DNA of 64,000 nt from Sporosarcina sp. ACRSL (GCF_022346605.1 NZ_JAKRNT010000011.1:103210-167209), one strand, 5' to 3'. Positions 15,535 through 24,770 are shown, counted from the first letter of the stretch. Numbers and translations are program-made. The notes: a model not told the origin generated them from the sequence alone.

Positions 15535-16704
15535 TTATAATGTTTGAACGAGAATTCCTGCGATAATAACGGATGCGATCGTGACAGTCGTAAACCCGCC
15601 GATCAGCATCGGTGCCAATAGCTCATCGAAAATAGCTTTTTCTTCTTTTTTATTTCTAGCGACGCTTCGGCTCACTTCTTCGCAAAGGATATAGTCTGCT
15701 GGGAAACCGAACAATGCTGTCAATGCGACTGGCATGCCTTTATACGGATGCCATTTCACAATCTTCGACATAATGAATCCGCCAAGGGCAATGCCGAATG
15801 TACCGATAACGAGAATGAGGACGACGCTCGGTAAATTATCGAGCACTTGTGTAGGTGTGACGCCAGCCATCGTTCCAATTACAACGAACATGATAGCAAT
15901 CATCGTCAATGTAAACGAGTTCGATTTTTCAAGTGTTTTCGGTTCGAAGATTCCAATCTTTAGGCCGATGATTCCAATTGCGAGACACCATAAGGTAGCG
16001 TGGATTGGTGTAATTTCTCCAAGCGCTGTACCGATCGCAGCACCGACAAACACATAGAACAATTTGAGTGTCGCGCTAGATTTAAACGGGCTTTGTTTTT
16101 TGCCTTTTTCCTCATCTTTCAATAGATCCGTTTCCTGCGACATTGGGATGAAAGTTCCGTTATCCATGTCGTTTTGTAGTTTCATTGCATATTTTCTCAT
16201 GAAATTCATCGCCAGCGGCATTCCCATTACTCCTTGGAAAGCCACGATAAGTGCTGGAATGATAACTAAGCTTGTAAGACCGATTTCAGCTAATTTTTCG
16301 GAAGTAATGATAAGAGCGATGACGCCGCCGCTGATCGGGCCAACTCCTGCAACCGCTGTTGGATAATCAAAAATTAACGGGATAATCGTCAATATGAGAA
16401 TGCCGGATATAGTAATGCCACCAAGTGCGATGAGAACGGCTTTGAATTGGCTCTTTAGCAATGAAAAAGGGATCATCGTACCCATATGCAAAATTGCCGG
16501 GCCAATTAAAATGGCTCCTAGAGCAGGTAATTGAGATTTTTCCAAGATATCTTCCGGGAAGATGCCTGTCCATACGAGGAGAAGAAATCCTACCATCGCA
16601 GTGAGAAGCATCGGGATTCTTGCCCGTGACACAATGGATAGCCACTCGCCCAATGCGAGAAGAGCGAAAATTAACGTGGTGGCGATAACAGGATTACTTA
16701 ACAT
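15535..16704 (-). CDS. Polytopic membrane transporter, family uncertain (GltS/ESS-like)
   Basis: A 389-residue protein with about 10-11 transmembrane segments and a charged central loop (about 175-205). The repeated halves and the motif GVGPISGGVIALI are reminiscent of Na+-coupled carboxylate or glutamate (ESS/GltS) carriers, but I cannot place it firmly. The start is moved to ATG 16704 because AGGAGGAG lies just before it and the seven upstream codons overlap that site. It is the first gene of an operon with the amidohydrolase. A perfect CcpA cre site about 136 bp upstream suggests carbon catabolite control. Confidence 0.6.
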   Translation of the reverse strand: MLSNPVIATTLIFALLALGEWLSIVSRARIPMLLTAMVGFLLLVWTGIFPEDILEKSQLPALGAILIGPAILHMGTMIPFSLLKSQFKAVLIALGGITISGILILTIIPLIFDYPTAVAGVGPISGGVIALIITSEKLAEIGLTSLVIIPALIVAFQGVMGMPLAMNFMRKYAMKLQNDMDNGTFIPMSQETDLLKDEEKGKKQSPFKSSATLKLFYVFVGAAIGTALGEITPIHATLWCLAIGIIGLKIGIFEPKTLEKSNSFTLTMIAIMFVVIGTMAGVTPTQVLDNLPSVVLILVIGTFGIALGGFIMSKIVKWHPYKGMPVALTALFGFPADYILCEEVSRSVARNKKEEKAIFDELLAPMLIGGFTTVTIASVIIAGILVQTL

Positions 16705-16839
16705 GATGTCTCCTCCTAGATGCAAAAAAAATATTCTTAGAACTAGAAAAAATATTTCGTAGTTTTAAGTGATATCCAATATATCAGTGCATAAACTATT
16801 TGTAAATAGTATTTTGATGATTACTAAAATTGGTTGTCT

Positions 16840-16855
16840 TTGAAAACGCATACAT
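16840..16855. promoter_or_regulatory. CcpA cre site between divergent genes
   Basis: TTGAAAACGCATACAT fits every position of the WTGNAARCGNWWWCAW consensus. It lies about 140 bp from both the transporter start (16704, minus) and the glycerophosphodiesterase start (16997, plus), so either or both may be controlled by carbon source. Confidence 0.65.
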
Positions 16856-16996
16856 TTATTTTATGACTTTCTCAAAAACTGTAATACTTTTCACCTACAA
16901 TGAATATAAAGGTATTCAAGACTAATGATTTATGATATTCTAATAGAAAGATAATTCGGAAATTGTAAATCCGATGAGAGAATGTGGGGAATTCAT

Positions 16997-17830
16997 ATGA
17001 GAAAACATAGTCTGTTTTGCTTGGCGATTGTAGGGGCTTGCCTTTTTCTTCTAGTCGGTTACAATGATCAGTCGAAAAAGGTTCATCATTCAAAAATGAT
17101 TAGTGTAGCCCACCGAGGTGCTTCCAGTTTGGCTCCAGAAAATACTCTTGCTGCTTTTCATAAAGCAGTTGAACTTCGTGCAGACTATTTGGAGACGGAT
17201 GTTCACCTTTCCAAAGACGGGGAACTGATTATCATGCATGACGACAAAATCGATCGTACCACAAATGGAAGCGGTTACATTAAAGAGATGACGTTAGCGG
17301 AGTTAAAAGAATTGGATGCCGGCGGAACGTTCGGTAGGGAGTTCGAAGGCGAATCGATCATCACACTTAACGAATTACTGGAAGAATTTTACGACCAGGT
17401 CGGATTTTTGATAGAGTTGAAAAACCCTAAAAACTATCCGGGAATTGAAGAGAAAGTCGTTGAATTAGTAAAGGATTATTACGAATTCAGTTCAATTATT
17501 ATCCAATCATTCGATGCCGATTCTATGATGAAAGTACATACTCTCTTGCCTGAAATTGAAGTGGCGGTTCTTATTCATCCTTCCGAATCTCTTCTATCCG
17601 CAAAAAGATTGGATGAACTGACATCCTTTGCATCTTATATAAACTTTAACGTTTCTTTTGTGAGCAAGAGGACGGTCGACAATGTGCATAAACGTGGCAG
17701 CAAAGTGCTCGTTTGGTCAAAGAAAGATAAAAGGCTAGTCTCAAAGGCACAGAAGTTTGGAGTGGACGGAATCATCTCTGACTTTTCAGCATGGCCAACA
17801 GATGAGCCGATTTACTTAGTACAAGAATAA
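16997..17830 (+). CDS. Glycerophosphodiester phosphodiesterase, membrane-anchored or secreted
   Basis: A 277-residue GDPD enzyme that cleaves glycerophosphodiesters to glycerol-3-phosphate and an alcohol. The N-terminal hydrophobic stretch (about 5-22) is an export signal or anchor; a weak lipobox-like VGAC occurs within it. Catalytic motifs are VAHRGASSLAPENTLAAF (His and Arg), LETDVHLSKDG and IMHDD. The start is set at ATG 16997, after GTGGGG. A terminator follows. A role in using phospholipid or teichoic-acid glycerol phosphate is the family norm. Confidence 0.85.
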   Translation: MRKHSLFCLAIVGACLFLLVGYNDQSKKVHHSKMISVAHRGASSLAPENTLAAFHKAVELRADYLETDVHLSKDGELIIMHDDKIDRTTNGSGYIKEMTLAELKELDAGGTFGREFEGESIITLNELLEEFYDQVGFLIELKNPKNYPGIEEKVVELVKDYYEFSSIIIQSFDADSMMKVHTLLPEIEVAVLIHPSESLLSAKRLDELTSFASYINFNVSFVSKRTVDNVHKRGSKVLVWSKKDKRLVSKAQKFGVDGIISDFSAWPTDEPIYLVQE

Positions 17831-17842
17831 GGATACCGAAGC

Positions 17843-17877
17843 AAAAAGCCGAATGAATCAGTTCGGCTTTTTCTTTT
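17843..17877 (+). terminator. Terminator of the glycerophosphodiesterase gene
   Basis: AAAAAGCCGAA and TTCGGCTTTTT around a short loop, then TTCTTTT. Confidence 0.85.
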
Positions 17878-17943
17878 GGTAAAAATATTTAAGCAAAATG
17901 TTTGTAGATGGAATGTAAGAGCTTACCTTTCAGCACATACCAT

Positions 17944-18065
17944 TGATTTCCGTTTCGATTGGACGCTTTCCGCGGGCACGGCTTCAGCCTCCTCGTCACT
18001 CCGTTCCTGCGGGGTCTTCAGCTCGCGCTGTTCCCGCCGGAGTCGCCAATCTCCACTCCAATCAA
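17944..18065 (+). repeat. GC-rich intergenic repeat R1, copy a
   Basis: The element runs from GATTTCCG through GGACGCTTTCCGCGGGCACG, GGGGTCTTCAGCTCGCG and CCGCCGGAGTCGCC to CTCCAATCAA. Its two ends are partly complementary, so the whole unit can fold back. Copies also occur at 25794-25920 (same strand) and, inverted, at 18187-18402, 26187-26345 and 45115-45242. ORFs over it are artefacts of its GC content. Confidence 0.8.
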
Positions 18066-18186
18066 TTGGAGGATACATGGAATCCTAAACCACTATCGAA
18101 ATTTGAAAGGACTTCAAGTATTTTATTTTACTTGAATGATGTTTAAAGTAATAGAAGCAAGTTATTGGTACAAATAAATTTGCGTT

Positions 18187-18402
18187 TCCAATTTGGAGCA
18201 GAAGGCGCCGACTCCTGTGGGATTAGCGAACGCCGTTACAAAGAACGGCGTTTGCGAGCATAAGCGTAGCGTTGCGAGCAGAATATTGTAGGATGCCTTA
18301 ATTTCTGCAAAGGACGCAGAAATACGGCAAATCGAACCCTTCGCTGTTCGATTGGCTCACCGCCCGCCCCACGGAAAGCGTGCGCCTGGAGCGGAAATCA
18401 AC
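18187..18402 (-). repeat. GC-rich intergenic repeat R1, copy b, with inserted R2 hairpin
   Basis: It is in the opposite orientation to copy a, about 120 bp away, and longer. Between the conserved ends (GGCGCCGACTCCTG on the left, GGAGCGGAAATCAAC on the right) it holds AACGCCGTT/AACGGCGTT and the GCGTAGCGTTGCGAGCA segment of family R2, plus two further small hairpins (for example ATTTCTGC/GCAGAAAT). The sequence of 17878-18520 contains no other recognisable gene. Confidence 0.7.
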
Positions 18403-18533
18403 ACGTTCTAGTTTCTATTTAGAAAAGTAATACCAAACTTATATCAATACCCACAAAAACTAGATTGGCAAAAATGCCTGGCGGATAAAGTGGGCGAACT
18501 ATAGTATGATAGACGGAATGGAGGTGAACCGGA

Positions 18534-18620
18534 ATGAAGAATGAATACTTGAATAGAGAAATTTGTCCGGCAATATTATTGAAAGGAACTGTGAAAGTTG
18601 AACATACGCATTATATATGA
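18534..18620 (+). CDS. 28-codon upstream ORF overlapping the pseudouridine synthase start
   Basis: ATG 18534 lies behind a strong GGAGGTG and is followed by 27 more codons (begins MKNEYLNREI) to TGA 18620. Its end overlaps the first 23 bases of the pseudouridine synthase gene in another frame. Such an overlap would couple translation of the two and could make the uORF a regulator. Alternatively the strong ribosome binding site is a remnant. No similarity is recognised. Confidence 0.4.
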   Translation: MKNEYLNREICPAILLKGTVKVEHTHYI

Positions 18621-19293
18621 AGATAATCATTTGTTAGTAGTGGAGAAGCCCGTCAATATACCGGTGCAAGGGGATGAGAGTGGGGATGCTGATTTGCTCT
18701 CATTGTTGAAAGCAGATTTGAAGAAGCGCTATCAGAAACCGGGAAATGTCTATCTAGGCCTCGTCCATCGGCTGGACCGTCCTGTCGGGGGTGTGCTCGT
18801 TTTTGCGAAAACATCAAAAGCGGCATCCCGTCTATCCGACGTCTTACGAAAAAGGGAAATGAAGCGGACGTACCTCGCAGTCGTTCGAGGTGCTTTGGAT
18901 GAGAAAGGTATCCTTACGCATCATCTATGGAAGGATGTAAAGAAAAATATAGTGCACGCAGTCAAGGTGTCCCATCCCGGGGGAAAGAAGGCAGTTCTTG
19001 ACTATGAAACATTGGAAAAGAAGGACGGGATGAGCTTGCTCGCCATCCGGCTACATACAGGAAGATCACATCAAATCCGTGTGCAAATGGCAACATCCGG
19101 TGCTCCACTTTACGGAGACCAGAAATATGGCCAGCAAGTGAACCGGCCAGGTCAGCAAATTGCATTATGGGCACATACATTGTCCTTCCCGCATCCAACG
19201 ACAAAAGAAATTCTCACTTTCGAGTCCACTCCGCCATCCGAGCATCCTTGGAATGTTTGGAAGCGGATAGGTGCAACATTGTTACCAACGTGA
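18598..19293 (+). CDS. RluA-family RNA pseudouridine synthase
   Basis: A 231-residue pseudouridine synthase. The catalytic Asp lies in GLVHRLDRPVGGVLVFAKT (about residues 60-78), with the later motifs LLAIRLHTGRSHQIRVQM and LYGDQKYG. It lacks the N-terminal S4 domain of larger RluA/RluD members, as in the short YlyB-unlike group. The rRNA or tRNA target cannot be read from sequence. The start at TTG 18598 has AAAGGA about ten bases upstream and is overlapped by the 28-codon ORF. Its 3' end lies about 85 bp before the ATP-grasp gene. Confidence 0.8.
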   Translation: MNIRIIYEDNHLLVVEKPVNIPVQGDESGDADLLSLLKADLKKRYQKPGNVYLGLVHRLDRPVGGVLVFAKTSKAASRLSDVLRKREMKRTYLAVVRGALDEKGILTHHLWKDVKKNIVHAVKVSHPGGKKAVLDYETLEKKDGMSLLAIRLHTGRSHQIRVQMATSGAPLYGDQKYGQQVNRPGQQIALWAHTLSFPHPTTKEILTFESTPPSEHPWNVWKRIGATLLPT

Positions 19294-19379
19294 ATATGTA
19301 AGATAAGGACTCCTGCTTTATTGACATCGAAATTCTGGAACTCTACACTAAGATAGAGAAAAGCATGTTGGAGGAAATT

Positions 19380-20597
19380 ATGACAAATCATCCATTCATC
19401 CCGATTATAGTAGGGACTGATATTAACGCATACAATATGGCCATTTCATTTCATGAGGCTTACGGAATCCACCCGATCCTCGTTGGTAAAGAACCTTTAT
19501 CTTTTACGAGTCTGAGTACAATTCCTGGCGCGATTGAGTTGAACCCGAAATTAGGGGAAAGGGACGAGTTCGTTCGCTTCCTGAAACAAGTTGCAACAAA
19601 ATATAAGGCGCAAGGGAAAAAACTGCTTCTGATTGGAACGAATGACTTATACGTCCGCTTGATTATCGAAAACCGTGAAGTACTAGCGGAAGATTTCGTT
19701 TTCAATTATATTGACGAGGAGTTAATGAATAATCTTCTTGTAAAGAAGAATTTCTACCGGCTTTGTGAGGAGCATGGCATTGATACGCCATCGACCTATT
19801 TCTACTCATGTGAAACCGACGATCGTTTCGACGACGAAGTTATGTTCCCGGTCATCATTAAACCGAGCAATGGAGTGCAATATTACAAGCACCCATTTGA
19901 AGGAATGCAAAAAGTATATAAAGTCGATTCATATGAAGAAATCCAGAAAGTCATCGACACAATCAAGAAAAGTGGCTATCGTGACGATTTGATTATCCAA
20001 GACTTCATTCCGGGTGATGATACATATATGTGGGACTCCGTGTTCTACATTAATTGCAAAGGGAACTCCGAGCTGATCACGTTTGGACAAGTCGTTCTTC
20101 AAGAGCATACTTTGACGGCTATCGGCAATTATACCGCGGTCATCACCCGGTATAATGAAGAAATGATGCTGAAGCTGAAAGGGTTCTTAGAAGCTCTCAA
20201 TTACGTCGGGTACGCAAATTTCGATTTGAAATTCGATCATCGTGACGGCAAGTTCAAAGTGTTTGAAGTAAATATTCGACAAGGCCGTTCTAGTTATTAC
20301 ATCACATCTTGCGGGCATAACTTGGCGAAGAACTTTGTGGATGACCTCATTTACGACGTCGAAAAGCCGTTGACATTATTAGATGAAAAATTCCTTTTTA
20401 CAGTTGTTCCGAAAATCGTCCTACGGAAATTTGTCGACAACCCGAAAATCCGTAAAGAGGTCAATCAGCTACTGCGAGCAGGAAAATATGCGAATCCGCT
20501 ATTTTATAAAAGAGATAAGAGCTTCAAAAGAAAACTTTACCTTTTCATGAGGCAAATTAATTATTACCGTAAGTATAAAAATAATAAATGGTCATGA
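19380..20597 (+). CDS. ATP-grasp carboxylate-amine ligase (D-aspartate ligase-like)
   Basis: A 405-residue cytosolic ATP-grasp enzyme. An N-terminal Rossmann-like part (1-115) precedes the ATP-grasp fold, with FPVIIKPSNG (the ATP-binding Lys), the loop DLIIQDFIPGDD and FKVFEVNIRQGRSSYY (Mg2+-binding Glu/Asn). Size and motif order resemble the Enterococcus D-aspartate ligase that builds the peptidoglycan cross-bridge. Planococcaceae often carry L-Lys bridges with D-Asp or D-Glu, so a role in cross-bridge synthesis is plausible but unproven. The start is ATG 19380 behind GGAGG; a terminator follows. Confidence 0.7.
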   Translation: MTNHPFIPIIVGTDINAYNMAISFHEAYGIHPILVGKEPLSFTSLSTIPGAIELNPKLGERDEFVRFLKQVATKYKAQGKKLLLIGTNDLYVRLIIENREVLAEDFVFNYIDEELMNNLLVKKNFYRLCEEHGIDTPSTYFYSCETDDRFDDEVMFPVIIKPSNGVQYYKHPFEGMQKVYKVDSYEEIQKVIDTIKKSGYRDDLIIQDFIPGDDTYMWDSVFYINCKGNSELITFGQVVLQEHTLTAIGNYTAVITRYNEEMMLKLKGFLEALNYVGYANFDLKFDHRDGKFKVFEVNIRQGRSSYYITSCGHNLAKNFVDDLIYDVEKPLTLLDEKFLFTVVPKIVLRKFVDNPKIRKEVNQLLRAGKYANPLFYKRDKSFKRKLYLFMRQINYYRKYKNNKWS

Positions 20598-20602
20598 AAT
20601 CA

Positions 20603-20634
20603 CCCTGCTGCATTGATCGCAGCGGGGTTTTTTT
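20603..20634 (+). terminator. Terminator of the ATP-grasp gene
   Basis: CCCTGCTGC and GCAGCGGGG (one G-U pair) around a short loop, then a run of seven T. Confidence 0.9.
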
Positions 20635-20710
20635 GGTTAATTCTTCATTGTTTACGGATTTCATTAAAGTGGAATAGATAGTTGTCAACTTTGTAGGAGG
20701 AATTAGGAAC

Positions 20711-20863
20711 GTGAAAAAACAAGAAAATCCAGTACTTGACAACAAGAGAGATATCATTATTGAAAGGCTGGTCGATGAAGGTATTTATAAAGTAAACGGT
20801 AAACAATTATATGAACTATCTTTATATGAATTGATGAAACAGTATACAATGAGAATAGAGTAA
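20711..20863 (+). CDS. Small Fur-regulated basic protein (FbpA-like)
   Basis: A 50-residue protein too short for routine ORF calling. It starts with GTG 20711 behind AGGAGG. The core RDIIIERLVDEGIYKVNGKQ followed by LYELSLYEL matches the FbpA family of B. subtilis: a short helix, the motif [KR]-x-L-I-[DE]-x-G-[VIF]-[YF]-K and Q-L-Y-E-L-[TS]-L-x-E-L. FbpA/B/C act with the sRNA FsrA in the iron-sparing response. No clear Fur box is visible upstream, so iron control here is only inferred from the family. It lies 22 bp before the amidase gene and may be co-transcribed. Confidence 0.7.
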   Translation: MKKQENPVLDNKRDIIIERLVDEGIYKVNGKQLYELSLYELMKQYTMRIE

Positions 20864-20885
20864 AGCTCATCTAGGGGGGATTTGC

Positions 20886-22337
20886 TTGACTAAGAAATTG
20901 GATGAACTACGATTGGAATGGCTGGAGGAAGCAACCATCCGGCAAATGCAGGAAAGAATGTCTGTCGGGAAGCTGACGTCAGAACAATTGACCGTCATGT
21001 ATTTGCAGACGATCGGACAAAGAGACCGAAATGTGAATGCTGTTTTAGAGGTGAACCCGCAGGCAGTCCAAATAGCCCGGGCACTTGATGAGGAACGTCG
21101 CGCAGGAATCGTGCGGTCGTTCTTGCACGGCATCCCGGTATTGTTGAAAGATAATATGGATACAGGGGATGGTATGCATACGAGCTGTGGATCTTTGGCC
21201 ATGCAAAACCATTTCGCTGAGGATGATGCTTTTTTAGTAAAAAAACTCCGTGAAGCGGGTGCAGTCATTTTAGGTAAGACGAATATGACCGAATGGGCGA
21301 ATTTTATGTCAGATCGCATGCGAAATGGGTGGAGTTCACGCGGAGGACAAGTGAAAAATCCGTATGGGCTCTTTGATGTCGGCGGATCGAGTTCCGGCGC
21401 GGCTGCCGCGGTTGCAGCTAATATGGCAGCCGTTTCTATCGGAACTGAAACGAGCGGCTCCATCATTAATCCATCCGCCCAAAATGCGCTCGTCGGCATT
21501 AAACCGACTGTCGGAGCAATCAGTAGAAGCGGTATTATCCCGCTGTCCTTCACCCAAGACACCCCAGGTCCACTAGCACGTACGGTGGAAGACGCCGCAA
21601 TAACATTTGGGCTCATGGTCGGCTATGATGAAACCGATCCAGTTACGAAGGGAGCTGATCGTTTCAAGGGGGTTGATTGGCTATCGTTACTCGATGAAAC
21701 ATCGCTCTCTGGAAAAAGAATCGGCATCGCCCGATCAATATTCGCAGGGGAGATCTCGACGGAACGAAAAAGTCAGTTCGAAGACGCTCTTCGCCACCTG
21801 GAATCATTAGGCGCGGAACTTATTGATGAGATTGATTTGGGGACGATGGAAGATGATTTAGGCTATGACGTCCTCCTGTATGAATTCAAAGCGGCACTAA
21901 ATGAATATCTCGGGAAAACCCCGGCGACAAATCCAATCCGCACATTATCCGATATTATCCAATACAATAAGGAACATGCAGAAGAAACGTTGAAATATGG
22001 GCAAGTGATGTTAGAAAAAGTCGACCGGACGAGTGGGACGTTGACCGAGCCGGAATATATTAAGGCTTTGTTGCGCAACCGACACTTGGCAGGCGAATTG
22101 GCTCTCGATCGGGCTTTTGATGAGCATAGGATTGATTGTCTCGTATTCCCTCAAGATCATGGATGTAGTTTTAGCGCGGCAGCAGGGTATCCCGCAATTA
22201 CGGTACCCGCTTCGTTTACGGAAGAAGGCGAACCTTTTTGCATTACGCTTTGCGGCAAGGCGTATTCCGAGCCAGAACTAATCGGCTATGCTTATGCATT
22301 TGAACAGGCGACAAAAGCAAGAAGAAAACCAAACTGA
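20886..22337 (+). CDS. Amidase-signature enzyme (GatA-like)
   Basis: A 483-residue member of the amidase signature family. The Ser-cisSer-Lys triad is visible in VLLKDNMDTGDGMHTSCGS (Lys), DVGGSSSGAAAAVAAN (cis-Ser) and GTETSGSIINPSAQN (nucleophile Ser). It stands outside a gatCAB cluster, so it more likely hydrolyses a free amide than serving tRNA transamidation. The start is TTG 20886 behind AGGGGGG. The preceding Fbp-like gene is close. Substrate unknown. Confidence 0.82.
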   Translation: MTKKLDELRLEWLEEATIRQMQERMSVGKLTSEQLTVMYLQTIGQRDRNVNAVLEVNPQAVQIARALDEERRAGIVRSFLHGIPVLLKDNMDTGDGMHTSCGSLAMQNHFAEDDAFLVKKLREAGAVILGKTNMTEWANFMSDRMRNGWSSRGGQVKNPYGLFDVGGSSSGAAAAVAANMAAVSIGTETSGSIINPSAQNALVGIKPTVGAISRSGIIPLSFTQDTPGPLARTVEDAAITFGLMVGYDETDPVTKGADRFKGVDWLSLLDETSLSGKRIGIARSIFAGEISTERKSQFEDALRHLESLGAELIDEIDLGTMEDDLGYDVLLYEFKAALNEYLGKTPATNPIRTLSDIIQYNKEHAEETLKYGQVMLEKVDRTSGTLTEPEYIKALLRNRHLAGELALDRAFDEHRIDCLVFPQDHGCSFSAAAGYPAITVPASFTEEGEPFCITLCGKAYSEPELIGYAYAFEQATKARRKPN

Positions 22338-22380
22338 CTTGAAAGAAATGCGAATCCGGTTCATTATAAGATAAGGAACA

Positions 22381-23556
22381 GTGAAAGCGGGGATGAGAAT
22401 GTCCTTCTTGGAAAAAATGGACGATAGTATTAGAAGTAAGTGGAAGTTTGAAAGGGAAACACCGATTCAAAACCAAATGATTCCAGAACTCTTGAATGGC
22501 CGTGATGTCGTAGCAGAATCGCCGACTGGAACTGGGAAAACACTTGCTTATGTGTTGCCGATCCTTCAACAAGTTGATGGGAAAAAAATGCAGACGCAAG
22601 CGCTGATCATGGCTCCTTCCCAAGAGCTATCGATACAAATCGTAAATGTCATTCGTGAGTGGGTAGAAGGAACGGATATCACGGTGACCCAATTAATTGG
22701 CGGTGCCAATATGCAGCGGCAAATCGAACGTTTGAAGAAAAAGCCGACAATCGTAGTCGGGACTCCGGGACGCCTCGTCGAACTCGTAAAAGCGAAACGG
22801 TTAAAGATGCATGATATCCGTTATATCGTATTGGACGAAGGAGATCAGCTCCTATCACGCGATTATCGTGTCATCGTAAAAAATCTGATCGAAGCGGCGA
22901 ATCCTGAACGCCAAGTCGCTGTCGTTTCCGCAACAATTACCGATGAAATCGAAATCGTCGCCAAAAAGCTGATGAATGACCCGATCCGATTGAAAGTTTC
23001 CGTCGAAGACATGCAATTGACAGGAAAAGTCGTCCATTCATTCGTAAAAACGGAGGCAAGGAACAAGACGGATCTGTTGCGCGGGCTATCCCATTTGCCG
23101 TCAATCAGAGCACTTGCCTTTATGAATAATGTGGACCAGCTACGGATGAAGGAATTAAAGTTGCAATATAACGAAGCTCCGATAGCTGTCCTGTATTCAT
23201 CGATGACGAAGTTCGAAAGGCAGGACACATTGGAAAAGTTCCGAAAGGGTGCTATTCGAATTTTAATCGCGACAGATTTGGCTGCAAGAGGATTAGATAT
23301 CCAAGGATTGACGCATGTCATCCATGTCGACGTTCCGCATACGATCGAGCAATATTTACACCGCTCGGGTCGGACAGGACGTGCAGGAGAGGATGGGGAA
23401 GTGCTGACTTTGCTCTCGTATCCTGAGGAGCGGACGTACAGAAAGCTTACGAAAGGCTTTAAGCCTGTTCAGAAAGTATGGTATAAAGGTCAGTTGACCG
23501 AAGGTAATTCGAAAACGACAGGCAGTCAAAAAGCGACAAAAAATCCGAAGAGATGA
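22381..23556 (+). CDS. DEAD-box-type RNA helicase with DEGD motif II (YfmL-like)
   Basis: A 391-residue superfamily-2 RNA helicase without a long C-terminal extension, close in size to B. subtilis YfmL. Motifs: Q-motif PIQNQMIPELL, motif I ESPTGTGKT, Ia APSQEL, Ib TPGRL, motif II LDEGDQLL (Asp-Glu-Gly-Asp, not DEAD), III SAT, V TDLAARGLDI and VI HRSGRTGRAG. YfmL acts in ribosome assembly in B. subtilis. The start may be GTG 22381 or, more likely by the MSFLEKM beginning, ATG 22399. It is convergent with map, with a shared terminator. Confidence 0.85.
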   Translation: MKAGMRMSFLEKMDDSIRSKWKFERETPIQNQMIPELLNGRDVVAESPTGTGKTLAYVLPILQQVDGKKMQTQALIMAPSQELSIQIVNVIREWVEGTDITVTQLIGGANMQRQIERLKKKPTIVVGTPGRLVELVKAKRLKMHDIRYIVLDEGDQLLSRDYRVIVKNLIEAANPERQVAVVSATITDEIEIVAKKLMNDPIRLKVSVEDMQLTGKVVHSFVKTEARNKTDLLRGLSHLPSIRALAFMNNVDQLRMKELKLQYNEAPIAVLYSSMTKFERQDTLEKFRKGAIRILIATDLAARGLDIQGLTHVIHVDVPHTIEQYLHRSGRTGRAGEDGEVLTLLSYPEERTYRKLTKGFKPVQKVWYKGQLTEGNSKTTGSQKATKNPKR

Positions 23557-23597
23557 AAAAGGGCAATGCCGAGAAATTTCGGCAAGCCCTTTTTATT
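23555..23597. terminator. Bidirectional terminator between helicase and map
   Basis: AAAAAGGGC-x2-TGCCGA pairs with TCGGCA-x-GCCCTTTTT, with A/T runs on both sides. Confidence 0.85.
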
Positions 23598-23600
23598 ATA

Positions 23601-24353
<753 letters not shown>

Positions 24354-24428
24354 TTACAGGTCCTTTCTTCAAAAACGTAATTTTCATCTGATTATAACAT
24401 AGTTATTCTACGCAAAAAGCGAGTGTGC

Positions 24429-24770
24429 TTATTTCAACACTTTCACGCCTTGATACACATTCCAGATGACGACGATCAAAAATAGTAGTCCATAAATGAG
24501 CATGAACAGAAAAGGAGCGAGTCCCCAAAAGTCGAATTGTCCTGTTAACATTGTATGCATTCTCGCTTCATATGAAATCATTGAATATGAAAATAATATG
24601 AAACCGGCAATTAATAAAACGACAGGCGCCAAATGTGATATGAGCGAACGCTTCGCATGCCCCTTTACTTCATAGTCATCCGTGACAAAATAGACGATTG
24701 CGGGTAAAAGAAGCGGCGAAAAGAAGATGCTGAAATAACAAAGAGCGGATAATAGTTTATGATTGGTCAA
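24429..24770 (-). CDS. DUF4870-type small membrane protein
   Basis: A 113-residue protein with three membrane segments. It matches the DUF4870/Tic20-like pattern: an N-terminal LSALCYFSIFFSPLLLPAIVYF, a short loop with VKGHAKRSL (the conserved His-Ala-Lys/Arg-x-Ser stretch) and two further hydrophobic helices. Function unknown. It lies downstream of map's promoter region on the same strand as map and divergent from the TPP riboswitch. Confidence 0.75.
   Translation of the reverse strand: MTNHKLLSALCYFSIFFSPLLLPAIVYFVTDDYEVKGHAKRSLISHLAPVVLLIAGFILFSYSMISYEARMHTMLTGQFDFWGLAPFLFMLIYGLLFLIVVIWNVYQGVKVLK

Noticed and set aside
17876..18146. ORFs of 67-70 codons after the glycerophosphodiesterase gene
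   Set aside because: They lie in repeat R1 copy a and begin inside the preceding terminator.
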